Part shown: positions 33,460 through 42,404 of the stretch, piece by piece
How positions within the stretch are numbered: the first letter of the stretch is position 1
Layout: each line of letters begins with the position of its first letter
Source of the DNA: JAYEHL01 sp041653935
GTDB taxonomy: Bacteria > Chloroflexota > Dehalococcoidia > E44-bin15
DNA length: 64,000 nt
Direction: 5' to 3'
Assembly: GCA_041653935.1 (NCBI GenBank)
Contig: JBAZEO010000002.1
Span: 124,001-188,000 of the forward strand
Notes under the pieces: generated by a model
What the model saw: the letters and a program-made list of their open reading frames with translations, nothing else
Told to the model about the DNA's origin: nothing
Databases searched by the model: none
Program-made: the position numbers and the translations under genes

Positions 33460-34476
33460 ATGCTCATCGTAATGCGTCAAGGACATTCGGAAAAGGATAT
33501 CCTGGAGATCCTCGACCGGCTCAGCCATATGGGCTTCACCGGCCATGTATCGCAGGGTGTCGAACGCACCGTAATCGGCATAGTGGGACAGACTTCTCTC
33601 CAAACCAAGGAAACGGTAGAGACATGGCCTAGCGTAGATGAAGTCGTTCCCATAAGCAAGCCTTATAAGCTCGCCAGCAGGGAATTCAAGCCAGAAGCTA
33701 CTACAGTGAAGGTGGGCAATGTGACCATAGGTGGCAACAAGCTGGCCATTATGGCAGGCCCCTGTGCCGTAGAGAGCGAGGAACAGGTAATCTCCATCGC
33801 CCAATCTGTCAAAGCGGCGGGAGCCAATATCCTGCGCGGCGGTGCCTATAAACCATCCACATCGCCTTATAGTTTCCGGGGTATGGGCAAGGAGGGCTTG
33901 AAGCTCCTAGAAAAGGCCGGTAAGGCAACAGGAATGCCGGTAATCACCGAGGTCATGAGCCCTGAAGATGTCGATATGGTTGCGGAATACGCCGATATAC
34001 TTCAGGTGGGCGCCCGCAGCATGCAAAACTTCTTCCTGCTGGATGAGATCGGCAAAAGCAAGAAACCGGTGATGCTGAAGCGGGGACTGGCGGCAACGAT
34101 ACAGGAGTGGCTGCTCTCCGCCGAATACATACTGTCACAGGGAAATAACAAGGTAATACTGTGTGCCAGAGGCATAAGAACATTTGAAACCTATACCCGT
34201 AACACAATGGATCTGGATGCGATCCCAATCATCAAGAAGCTCAGCCACCTGCCAATTATCGCCGATCCGAGCCATGGAACGGGGAAATGGTATCTGGTAA
34301 CGCCAATGGCGCTGGCCGCTGTAGCCGCCGGGGCCGACGGCTTGATAGTGGAGGTCCACCCGACACCGGACACCGCTTTAAAGGACGGCGCCCAGTCGCT
34401 CACCTTTGAGAACTTCAACCGGCTCATGACGCAGGTTACGCCGGTAGCCTCATCCGTTGGACGCAGTATGCCATAG
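33460..34476 (+). CDS. aroF: 3-deoxy-7-phosphoheptulonate synthase (AroF, KDO8P-like class)
   Basis: 338 aa DAHP synthase, the first step of the shikimate pathway. Residues 1-75 form the ferredoxin-like N-terminal regulatory domain typical of the Thermotoga-type enzyme (start MLIVMRQG). The TIM barrel has MAGPCAVESEEQ, GGAYKPSTSPYSFRG, VGARSMQNF, LKRGLAATIQEW and DPSHGTGKW. The extra N-terminal domain usually confers feedback control by Tyr or Phe. Directly downstream of aroH. Confidence 0.95.
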   Translation: MLIVMRQGHSEKDILEILDRLSHMGFTGHVSQGVERTVIGIVGQTSLQTKETVETWPSVDEVVPISKPYKLASREFKPEATTVKVGNVTIGGNKLAIMAGPCAVESEEQVISIAQSVKAAGANILRGGAYKPSTSPYSFRGMGKEGLKLLEKAGKATGMPVITEVMSPEDVDMVAEYADILQVGARSMQNFFLLDEIGKSKKPVMLKRGLAATIQEWLLSAEYILSQGNNKVILCARGIRTFETYTRNTMDLDAIPIIKKLSHLPIIADPSHGTGKWYLVTPMALAAVAAGADGLIVEVHPTPDTALKDGAQSLTFENFNRLMTQVTPVASSVGRSMP

Positions 34477-34503
34477 GGTTTATAAATACGAACTGAGGAC
34501 ACT

Positions 34504-35442
34504 ATGCTTGTCGAAGAAGAACTAGCTCTAGTATCACCGAAACGCAGCACCGCGCTCACAATCGGTGTATTTGACGGGGTCCACCTGGGACACCAGCTTC
34601 TGATAAACAAAGTTAAAGAGAAGGCAGATGCTAACAACCTCGAAAGCGTCGTTGTAACCTTTTTACATCACCCGCGACTGATACTGGGGCATCAAAGCCA
34701 GATAACTTTCATAACCAGCATCGAAGAACGCGTACAGCTATTAAAAAATCTCGGCGTTTCTCACGTAGTAACACTTTCCTTCACTCATGAGCTTGCCAGA
34801 CTAAACGCCACTGAATATATCAAGCTGATGATGCAATATCTAAAGATGCGCGAACTGGTAATCGGTCCCGACTTTGCCCTGGGGAGAGGAAGGGAGGGGA
34901 ATATCCATTCGCTGCGGTCTTTAGGCGAGGAGCTTGGCTTTGGGATAGAGGTCGTGCCGCCATTGTTATCCCAGGGGGAGGTAGTCAGCAGCACAGCCAT
35001 TCGCGGCGCGCTGTCCCGCGGCGAGATCACCAAAATCACCAAATTCCTGGGGCGCAGATTTACTTTAAACGGCCAGGTAGAACACGGCGATGCGCGCGGC
35101 AAAACACTGGGATATCCTACAGCGAACCTGATACCTGAAGAAGAGCAGGCCTTGCCCGCCGATGGAGTATACGTAGCTTATGCCATTATCGATAGCCATC
35201 GTTACAAAGCCGTGCTGAACATCGGGGTGCGCCCGACATTCAGAGGCGAACACCGCATTATCGAGGTCCATATAATTGATTTCAGCAGCAATATCTATGG
35301 ACAAGATCTGACCATCGAGCTCGTAGACCGGCTGCGCGACGAAATGAAGTTCCCGGGCCCAGAGGAATTGAAGGCGCAGCTGTCAAAAGACGTAGAGCTG
35401 GCGAAGGTGTTGTTGGAGCGTTCCGGCTCAGATAGCAGATAA
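34504..35442 (+). CDS. ribF: bifunctional riboflavin kinase / FAD synthetase
   Basis: 312 aa. The N-terminal FMN adenylyltransferase domain has GVFDGVHLGH (H27 to H30) and the SSTAIRGALSRGEI segment. The C-terminal riboflavin kinase domain starts near residue 185 with NGQVEHGDARGKTLGYPTAN, the flavokinase signature. It makes FMN and FAD from riboflavin. Between aroF and tyrS in the same run, 27 bp and 6 bp spacers. Confidence 0.96.
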   Translation: MLVEEELALVSPKRSTALTIGVFDGVHLGHQLLINKVKEKADANNLESVVVTFLHHPRLILGHQSQITFITSIEERVQLLKNLGVSHVVTLSFTHELARLNATEYIKLMMQYLKMRELVIGPDFALGRGREGNIHSLRSLGEELGFGIEVVPPLLSQGEVVSSTAIRGALSRGEITKITKFLGRRFTLNGQVEHGDARGKTLGYPTANLIPEEEQALPADGVYVAYAIIDSHRYKAVLNIGVRPTFRGEHRIIEVHIIDFSSNIYGQDLTIELVDRLRDEMKFPGPEELKAQLSKDVELAKVLLERSGSDSR

Positions 35443-35448
35443 TCGATT

Positions 35449-36666
35449 ATGGAACACGTGAGAAAGCCGACCAAAGAGGAACAGAAACGCCTTCTCGAAA
35501 GAGGCGTCACCGATATCATCCTGAGGGAAGAGATGGTCAAGCTGCTCGAATCAGGCAAGCAGCTGCGCCTGAAGCAGGGCTTCGACCCCAGCCGCCCCGA
35601 CATCCACCTCGGCCACGTCGTGGGGCTGCGCAAGCTGCGCCAGTTCCAGGAGCTGGGCCATCAGGTCATCCTCATCGTGGGCGACTGGACGGCGCAGATC
35701 GGCGACCCCAGCGGCAAATCGCAGACCCGCACCATGCTCTCCGCCGAAGAGGTACGCTCCAACGCCGAGACCTACATGAAGCAGTTCTTCAAGGTCATCG
35801 ATAAGGACAAAACACAGGTGGAATGGCAGAGCCAGTGGTTCGGCAAGTTCACCCTGGCCGATGTCATCAAGCTCACGAGCAAATTCACTGTGGCGCAGAT
35901 GCTGGAGCGCGATGATTTCGCCAAACGCTACGCCGACAAGCGCCCCATCGCCATCACCGAGTTCCTCTACCCTCTGTTACAGGCGTACGATTCGATAATG
36001 ATCAAGTCCGATGTCGAATTCGGCGGCACCGACCAGATGTTCAACTGCCTGGTGGGGCGCGAGCTGCAGCAGATGGAGGGGCAGAGGCCGCAGCAGGTCT
36101 TCCTCATGCCGCTCCTCGTGGGCACGGACGGCGTGCAGAAGATGAGCAAGAGCCTGGATAACTACATCGCCGTCGAAGAGAACCCCAACGACATGTACGG
36201 CAAAGTCCTCAGCATCCCCGACGCCATAATAATAAACTACTTCGAGCTTCTCACCGATATGCCCGACGCAGAGCTGGACGAGTACCGCAAAGCACTGGCC
36301 TCCAATTCGATAAACCCCATGGAGCTTAAGAAGCGCCTGGCCCGCGAGATTGTTGAGCAGTTCCACAGCAAGCAGGCGGCCGCCGATGCGCAGGCGCACT
36401 TCGAGAAGACGGTGCAGAAGAAGGAAATGCCCGACGAGATACCGGAATACCGCACAACCATAAGCGCCGAGCCCGTTCAGCTGGCGAGCCTGATAGCAGC
36501 GGCAGGACTGGCCGAAAGCAAGAACGCCGCCAGGCGGCTGATAACGCAGGGCGCGGTGGAGATCGACGGGCAGAAGGTGACCGCCGAAACGGCGGTTGTT
36601 AAGAACGGCAGCATCCTCAAGGCCGGCAAGCGGCGGTTTGTGAAGATTGTGGACTCGGGGAAGTAG
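35449..36666 (+). CDS. tyrS: tyrosyl-tRNA synthetase
   Basis: 405 aa class I synthetase. The HIGH-like motif is HLGHVVG (residues 52-58), the KMSKS motif is QKMSKSLDN, and the C-terminal 65 residues form an S4 RNA-binding domain. Length and motif spelling match the TyrS-2 (TyrZ-like) bacterial type. It is the last gene of the run that starts at rph. No T-box leader is present because the gene is embedded in the run. Confidence 0.96.
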   Translation: MEHVRKPTKEEQKRLLERGVTDIILREEMVKLLESGKQLRLKQGFDPSRPDIHLGHVVGLRKLRQFQELGHQVILIVGDWTAQIGDPSGKSQTRTMLSAEEVRSNAETYMKQFFKVIDKDKTQVEWQSQWFGKFTLADVIKLTSKFTVAQMLERDDFAKRYADKRPIAITEFLYPLLQAYDSIMIKSDVEFGGTDQMFNCLVGRELQQMEGQRPQQVFLMPLLVGTDGVQKMSKSLDNYIAVEENPNDMYGKVLSIPDAIIINYFELLTDMPDAELDEYRKALASNSINPMELKKRLAREIVEQFHSKQAAADAQAHFEKTVQKKEMPDEIPEYRTTISAEPVQLASLIAAAGLAESKNAARRLITQGAVEIDGQKVTAETAVVKNGSILKAGKRRFVKIVDSGK

Positions 36667-36947
36667 CTTCTGCCTTAAATCGCCTTGATTGTCTTTAGCA
36701 GGAGAATCTTCACCACATGAATCGCCCGACAATATCAGATTCTTCGCTTCATCCTTCCCACCATTAGAAGAAGGACCTCAGAATGCCATAAAATTGATGC
36801 CCCTTCGTGAAATATTGACAACGATACGTGCCAGCAATTATTCTATATAGGCAAATCTCTAGAAATTGTTTCCCACAAATAGCACTCTCTGTAAAGGGCA
36901 CTATTTGTGTCAAATAAGCTGTAATCTAATCTTCAGAAGGGGTTGTT
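36667..36947 (+). promoter_or_regulatory. promoter and hairpin leader of the permuted-enolase gene
   Basis: No gene seen in these 281 bp. TTGACA (36815-36820) and TATTCT (36839-36844) with an 18-bp spacer form a likely promoter. An inverted repeat ACAAATAG/CTATTTGT (36875-36882 and 36901-36908) would form a hairpin in the leader. A ribosome site AGAAGGGG (36935-36942) lies just before the proposed ATT start at 36948. Confidence 0.5.
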
Positions 36948-39900
36948 ATTAAGCGTTATCCTGCACAGTACCTTGATACCAGCTCTCAGGAGCAAGGGGC
37001 GAGAAAAACGGAGCCGTCCCTTAACTCTTCCATTCCGGCAAGGTCCTATCTTGAGAAGGGTTGGGTCATTGCCAACCATATCCTGGTTTCATTCCATATA
37101 GCTTACATCTCAAGCCGGTTGTCTCTGCCCGCCGATCTCAGAAACGATGCCCTAAAATTCATCTTCGCCTCGTGGCAGGGCGCACTGATATCCTTAATAT
37201 TCATCTGGTTAGCCTGCCATTCAGCCATCGCCATCCATGAGATGGGACACTACCTCAAGGCGGTGAAACTCGACGCATTGAACGCCAAACTGCTGCCCGA
37301 GGCCAAAGCCAATATGACCGCGCCCCTGCCCAAGAGGATACTCTGGTATATTAAAATGTTCGCGCTGATCCCTACGGGCAGATTCCCCGGCGTGGTTAAG
37401 AACGGCCTGAACTACTATCCCGACTCGCCGTTCAACCTGGCGGTTTCCGCCAGCGGCCCCAGCATGAGCCGGACGATGGCCCTCTGCATGCTCCCGTTCG
37501 CCGTCGGCCTCCTAGTCTTTGGCATAGTTTCCACCAGTGACGTTGCTTTAAAAGGTGATGTACTCAAATGCCTCTTCGCTTCATGGGAGACGCTGATATC
37601 GCTGGCCTTCCTCTGGTTCACCTGCCACACAGCCATCGCAATTCATGAGATGGGCCACTACCTCAAGGCGGTGAAGGTGGATGCCCTGAATGCCAAGCTG
37701 CTGCCGCAGGCCAAGGCCAATATGTCAGCGCCACTGCCCAAGAGGATACTCTGGTACCTCAAGATGTACGCGCTGATCCCGACAGGCAGGTTCCCCGGCG
37801 TGATAAAGAACGGACTGAACTTCTACGCGGACGCGCCGTTCAACCTCGCAGTTTCCGCCAGCGGCCCGCGGACAAGCAGGATTTTAAGCATCATATTCTT
37901 CCCGCTGGCCATCGGCTTGATCAGCCTGGGGATGACGATGGAAATAGACCCCGCTGTTTATGCCGGTCGATTGTGCTTAGGCCTGGCCACAGTGGGTTTA
38001 CTGGACTTTTTCATAGCGGACCCGGGCAAGTACAAAGAGTTCAGGGCCAGGGAGAAGAAGGCCAGGGAGAAGGCTCAGACCGTGGAGAAGGTCTCCGGCT
38101 GGTACACCGCCGCACAGCAGGTAAAGCAGAGAATGCTCACCGAGAGAACGCAGTGGGTACAGCACCCCACACTGGGCAAGGTCACCGTCCCCTGGCAGTT
38201 CCGCAACTGCGGCATGGGCGGCAAGCACACCGAGAAGGAATACCCCGAATCCAATATCAGTATGCAGGAAGCCATGTTCGTCATCCTGGGGGTAAAGAAC
38301 TGGCAGGAAGCCCAAGAGATGACCGTGAGGCTGCAGAACCGTCTCAAGGAGATCATCGAAAAAGAAGAAGGCTCCCGCGTCATGGGCATAGGCCTCGAGG
38401 GAGGACTGGCCCCTTATATCGAGAAAGCACAGTACCCGCTGCCCGAGGTAAGGCTCTGGTCCATGATGAAACAGGCCATAGAGGAATGCGGCTATCAGGC
38501 AGGCAAAGATGTGGCCATCGGCCTGGACCCGGCCATGAGCGAGCTGGAGAGTGCCTACCGCAAAGAATATAACATGCCTGATGCCATCGGTATGTATCTC
38601 TTCTGGAGGGATAAGGCCAAGATCAGCCTGGACAGGGACGGGGTTTTAGCCATCTACAAAGACGCCATCCAGAAATATGAGATACCTATCATCTCCATCG
38701 AAGACGGCTTCGCCGAGGACGATCCCCAGGGCTGGAAGATGATACTCAAGGAACTGGGCGACCGTATCTGGGTCATCGGCGACGACCTGGTCACCACAAA
38801 TGACAAGACCATTGAGATGGCCTCCCGCGAATCGCTCATCAACACCTCACTCATCAAGGCCAATCAGATCGGTACTTTATATGAGACCATACTGGCCATG
38901 CTGGTGGCTCTGGGTAAAGGCCAGGAGCTGGTTATATCCCACCGCTCCAAATCCCCCAACGACGATATGGAAACACAGATCGCTCTCGCGGTGAACTCCC
39001 TCGGCCTCAAGGCCGGCGGCGGAGCCAACACCGAAAGGCTGTTTAAATATCAAAGCGGCATCGTCTTAATGCGAAAGCTGGAGGAAGGGCTCAAACCCAT
39101 CAGCCTCAAACCGGGGGAAGAAGCCATCATCCGCAAATTCACATCCTATGAAGAGTCCACTAACGCCGGTATACCTACAGTCGGCGTGGAGATAGAGGTC
39201 GACATCCCATCCGTGGGCGCCGTCCTCAAGTTCAAGGGCGCGACTCCTCTCGGCACCTCGGCAGGAACGGGCGAGGCCATACATCTAGTCGATTCCCTTA
39301 TCGAATACTCCGAGCATAAAGACCTTATCGATAAACACCCGGACCTGTTCCAGAAGACTGAGGGCGGGGTTTACTCCTTTAATAAGAAGACAGGGGATGC
39401 CCAGGTAAAGGCCACGCAGGATGCCAAACTGATAGAACTCTTCAGGGTGGCTTCCAGGTACGAAGGCAAGGGCTGCCTCAACGCCGTGAGCAATGTCCTC
39501 AACAGGATAGCACCGCAATTCGAAGGCAAAAACTTAACTACCCTGACTTTAAGGGATATCGACACCACTCTCCTCAAGATGGAGAGCGATTTAGCCATTG
39601 AGCGGGGCAAGCTCACCGCCGGCAACTCCGACGCCCAGACCCTGGCAATGCAGAGAAAGCAAAACCTGGGCATGAACGCCATACTCTCCGTTTCCCTGGC
39701 CCTTGCCAGAGCCGTGGCCCATATCCGGGGCAAAGAGCTCTATGGACTCATCAGAGAGGAAGTCTTCTCTATCATCGACAGCCTGGCCAAAGATTACAAG
39801 GTCCAGATCAAAGGCAAGGAAGTCTCCGATTACATAGCAGCCCTCAGAGAAGTAAACAATATATTAGAAAAACAAAATAAACCACTATTCGAAGCACTCA

Positions 39901-42119
39901 GACAAAAAACTAATATCTATACCGGATCGGAATCGTCTTCAATGCGTCAGGCAGCCGCCGCCGATGAAGCGAAGCCTCAGAAGCGCTCCTCCGGAGACAA
40001 GAATACCGATCAGCGCTCTGCGCTTGAGCGAGGATGGGTCATCGCCAATCATATCCTGGTATCGCTGCATATCGCTATTACCGCGAGCGTGTTGTCCTTC
40101 GGACTGGGCGCAACAAGCGGCGCCGGTCTTGCGGTTTATTTCGGCCGTCTCTGCTTCGCTCTGACTATAATAGGTTTACTGGACTTTTTCATAGCGGACC
40201 CGGGCAAGTACAAAGAGTTCAGGGCCAGGGAGAAGAAGGCCAGGGAGAAGGCTCAGACCGTGGAGAAGGTCTCCGGCTGGTACACCGCCGCACAGCAGGT
40301 AAAGCAGAGAATGCTCACCGAGAGAACGCAGTGGGTACAGCACCCCACACTGGGCAAGGTCACCGTCCCCTGGCAGTTCCGCAACTGCGGCATGGGCGGC
40401 AAGCACACCGAGAAGGAATACCCCGAATCCAATATCAGTATGCAGGAAGCCATGTTCGTCATCCTGGGGGTAAAGAACTGGCAGGAAGCCCAAGAGATGA
40501 CCGTGAGGCTGCAGAACCGTCTCAAGGAGATCATCGAAAAAGAAGAAGGCTCCCGCGTCATGGGCATAGGCCTCGAGGGAGGACTGGCCCCTTATATCGA
40601 GAAAGCACAGTACCCGCTGCCCGAGGTAAGGCTCTGGTCCATGATGAAACAGGCCATAGAGGAATGCGGCTATCAGGCAGGCAAAGATGTGGCCATCGGC
40701 CTGGACCCGGCCATGAGCGAGCTGGAGAGTGCCTACCGCAAAGAATATAACATGCCTGATGCCATCGGTATGTATCTCTTCTGGAGGGATAAGGCCAAGA
40801 TCAGCCTGGACAGGGACGGGGTTTTAGCCATCTACAAAGACGCCATCCAGAAATATGAGATACCTATCATCTCCATCGAAGACGGCTTCGCCGAGGACGA
40901 TCCCCAGGGCTGGAAGATGATACTCAAGGAACTGGGCGACCGTATCTGGGTCATCGGCGACGACCTGGTCACCACAAATGACAAGACCATTGAGATGGCC
41001 TCCCGCGAATCGCTCATCAACACCTCACTCATCAAGGCCAATCAGATCGGTACTTTATATGAGACCATACTGGCCATGCTGGTGGCTCTGGGTAAAGGCC
41101 AGGAGCTGGTTATATCCCACCGCTCCAAATCCCCCAACGACGATATGGAAACACAGATCGCTCTCGCGGTGAACTCCCTCGGCCTCAAGGCCGGCGGCGG
41201 AGCCAACACCGAAAGGCTGTTTAAATATCAAAGCGGCATCGTCTTAATGCGAAAGCTGGAGGAAGGGCTCAAACCCATCAGCCTCAAACCGGGGGAAGAA
41301 GCCATCATCCGCAAATTCACATCCTATGAAGAGTCCACTAACGCCGGTATACCTACAGTCGGCGTGGAGATAGAGGTCGACATCCCATCCGTGGGCGCCG
41401 TCCTCAAGTTCAAGGGCGCGACTCCTCTCGGCACCTCGGCAGGAACGGGCGAGGCCATACATCTAGTCGATTCCCTTATCGAATACTCCGAGCATAAAGA
41501 CCTTATCGATAAACACCCGGACCTGTTCCAGAAGACTGAGGGCGGGGTTTACTCCTTTAATAAGAAGACAGGGGATGCCCAGGTAAAGGCCACGCAGGAT
41601 GCCAAACTGATAGAACTCTTCAGGGTGGCTTCCAGGTACGAAGGCAAGGGCTGCCTCAACGCCGTGAGCAATGTCCTCAACAGGATAGCACCGCAATTCG
41701 AAGGCAAAAACTTAACTACCCTGACTTTAAGGGATATCGACACCACTCTCCTCAAGATGGAGAGCGATTTAGCCATTGAGCGGGGCAAGCTCACCGCCGG
41801 CAACTCCGACGCCCAGACCCTGGCAATGCAGAGAAAGCAAAACCTGGGCATGAACGCCATACTCTCCGTTTCCCTGGCCCTTGCCAGAGCCGTGGCCCAT
41901 ATCCGGGGCAAAGAGCTCTATGGACTCATCAGAGAGGAAGTCTTCTCTATCATCGACAGCCTGGCCAAAGACTACAAGGTCCAGATCAAAGGCAAGGAAG
42001 TCTCCGATTACATAGCAGCCCTCAGAGAAGTAAACAATATATTAGAAAAACAAAATAAACCACTATTCGAAGCACTCAGGCAAAAAACTAATATATACGA
42101 CACCTCGTCGAAACCCTGA
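36948..42119 (+). CDS. membrane protein with two HEMGH modules and two circularly permuted enolase domains
   Basis: About 1723 aa. Order: a short hydrophilic leader; a GWVIANHILVS helix; two tandem 136-residue units, each with transmembrane helices and a zincin-like HEMGH motif (37236-37250 and 37644-37658); helices ending in LLDFFIADPGKYKEF; a charged linker; an enolase barrel half (about 38190-39100); the enolase N-terminal half (about 39118-39760); then a second IANHILVS/LLDFFIADPGKYKEF unit and a second barrel-then-N-half copy. The barrels keep E in GLEGGLAP, D in GLDPAMSE, E in SIEDGFAED, DD in IGDDLVTT, K in LIKANQIGT, HRS in ISHRS and K in GLKAGG, all catalytic or metal positions of enolase. 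No ATG, GTG or TTG exists between the upstream stop (36927) and 37119. ATT 36948 after AGAAGGGG is the best start, because codons from about 37050 to 37119 are conserved with the second unit. Confidence 0.8.
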   Translation: MKRYPAQYLDTSSQEQGARKTEPSLNSSIPARSYLEKGWVIANHILVSFHIAYISSRLSLPADLRNDALKFIFASWQGALISLIFIWLACHSAIAIHEMGHYLKAVKLDALNAKLLPEAKANMTAPLPKRILWYIKMFALIPTGRFPGVVKNGLNYYPDSPFNLAVSASGPSMSRTMALCMLPFAVGLLVFGIVSTSDVALKGDVLKCLFASWETLISLAFLWFTCHTAIAIHEMGHYLKAVKVDALNAKLLPQAKANMSAPLPKRILWYLKMYALIPTGRFPGVIKNGLNFYADAPFNLAVSASGPRTSRILSIIFFPLAIGLISLGMTMEIDPAVYAGRLCLGLATVGLLDFFIADPGKYKEFRAREKKAREKAQTVEKVSGWYTAAQQVKQRMLTERTQWVQHPTLGKVTVPWQFRNCGMGGKHTEKEYPESNISMQEAMFVILGVKNWQEAQEMTVRLQNRLKEIIEKEEGSRVMGIGLEGGLAPYIEKAQYPLPEVRLWSMMKQAIEECGYQAGKDVAIGLDPAMSELESAYRKEYNMPDAIGMYLFWRDKAKISLDRDGVLAIYKDAIQKYEIPIISIEDGFAEDDPQGWKMILKELGDRIWVIGDDLVTTNDKTIEMASRESLINTSLIKANQIGTLYETILAMLVALGKGQELVISHRSKSPNDDMETQIALAVNSLGLKAGGGANTERLFKYQSGIVLMRKLEEGLKPISLKPGEEAIIRKFTSYEESTNAGIPTVGVEIEVDIPSVGAVLKFKGATPLGTSAGTGEAIHLVDSLIEYSEHKDLIDKHPDLFQKTEGGVYSFNKKTGDAQVKATQDAKLIELFRVASRYEGKGCLNAVSNVLNRIAPQFEGKNLTTLTLRDIDTTLLKMESDLAIERGKLTAGNSDAQTLAMQRKQNLGMNAILSVSLALARAVAHIRGKELYGLIREEVFSIIDSLAKDYKVQIKGKEVSDYIAALREVNNILEKQNKPLFEALRQKTNIYTGSESSSMRQAAAADEAKPQKRSSGDKNTDQRSALERGWVIANHILVSLHIAITASVLSFGLGATSGAGLAVYFGRLCFALTIIGLLDFFIADPGKYKEFRAREKKAREKAQTVEKVSGWYTAAQQVKQRMLTERTQWVQHPTLGKVTVPWQFRNCGMGGKHTEKEYPESNISMQEAMFVILGVKNWQEAQEMTVRLQNRLKEIIEKEEGSRVMGIGLEGGLAPYIEKAQYPLPEVRLWSMMKQAIEECGYQAGKDVAIGLDPAMSELESAYRKEYNMPDAIGMYLFWRDKAKISLDRDGVLAIYKDAIQKYEIPIISIEDGFAEDDPQGWKMILKELGDRIWVIGDDLVTTNDKTIEMASRESLINTSLIKANQIGTLYETILAMLVALGKGQELVISHRSKSPNDDMETQIALAVNSLGLKAGGGANTERLFKYQSGIVLMRKLEEGLKPISLKPGEEAIIRKFTSYEESTNAGIPTVGVEIEVDIPSVGAVLKFKGATPLGTSAGTGEAIHLVDSLIEYSEHKDLIDKHPDLFQKTEGGVYSFNKKTGDAQVKATQDAKLIELFRVASRYEGKGCLNAVSNVLNRIAPQFEGKNLTTLTLRDIDTTLLKMESDLAIERGKLTAGNSDAQTLAMQRKQNLGMNAILSVSLALARAVAHIRGKELYGLIREEVFSIIDSLAKDYKVQIKGKEVSDYIAALREVNNILEKQNKPLFEALRQKTNIYDTSSKP
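37995..39919 (+). repeat. 1.9-kb direct repeat, copy 1
   Basis: 1925 bp that recur 2178 bp downstream in the same frame. By eye only three substitutions separate the copies (39794, 39902, 39917), all in the last 130 bp. It covers the FIADPGKYKEF linker and the whole permuted enolase domain. Confidence 0.9.
40173..42097 (+). repeat. 1.9-kb direct repeat, copy 2
   Basis: Second copy of the repeat at 37995-39919, offset by 2178 bp (726 codons). The preceding 250 bp, encoding a unique hydrophilic stretch and two helices, separate the copies. The boundaries are sharp: identity starts at GGTTTACTGGAC and ends 22 bp before the stop codon. Confidence 0.9.
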
Positions 42120-42195
42120 TCCGATTCCGCCGTAATCGCTCAATATCGCAGAAAACCGATGCTGCCACCATCTTTTTAAGATATACGATTTCAGG

Positions 42196-42404
42196 TATAA
42201 TGATAACCGTATACCGACAATCGAAAACGATACACTACGATTGTCCGATCTGGGCCTCATCGTGAAAGAGGCGGTAAGAGGAGGAAAGATGAAGCCTGGG
42301 GAAATTGGAATCGGCTCTCCCGCAAGCTAGGCATCGTACGGGAGAGCTTCTACAGATCGCCAACGACTATACTATCATTCATTTCAAAAACTTAAGGGGG
42401 GTAT
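42196..42404 (+). promoter_or_regulatory. structured leader of serA with a short ORF
   Basis: A TATAAT (42196-42201, weak -35) is followed by a hairpin GACAATCG/CGATTGTC (42216-42245), a ribosome site AGAGGAGG (42277-42284) and a 13-codon ORF (42289-42330; MKPGEIGIGSPAS). A second hairpin, GCTCTCCCG/CGGGAGAGC (42314-42347), overlaps the end of that ORF. serA starts at 42405 after AAGGGGGG. The arrangement resembles a leader-peptide attenuator, but this is inference. Positions 42120-42195 show nothing. Confidence 0.45.

Noticed and set aside
37998..38572. Long overlapping ORFs on both strands inside each enolase repeat (also 40034-40750)
   Set aside because: They are shadows of the true frame; they repeat exactly because the DNA repeats, and have no domain, ribosome site or codon pattern of real genes.
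37995..42097. CRISPR or satellite array
   Set aside because: Only two very long coding copies exist, no short regularly spaced repeats.
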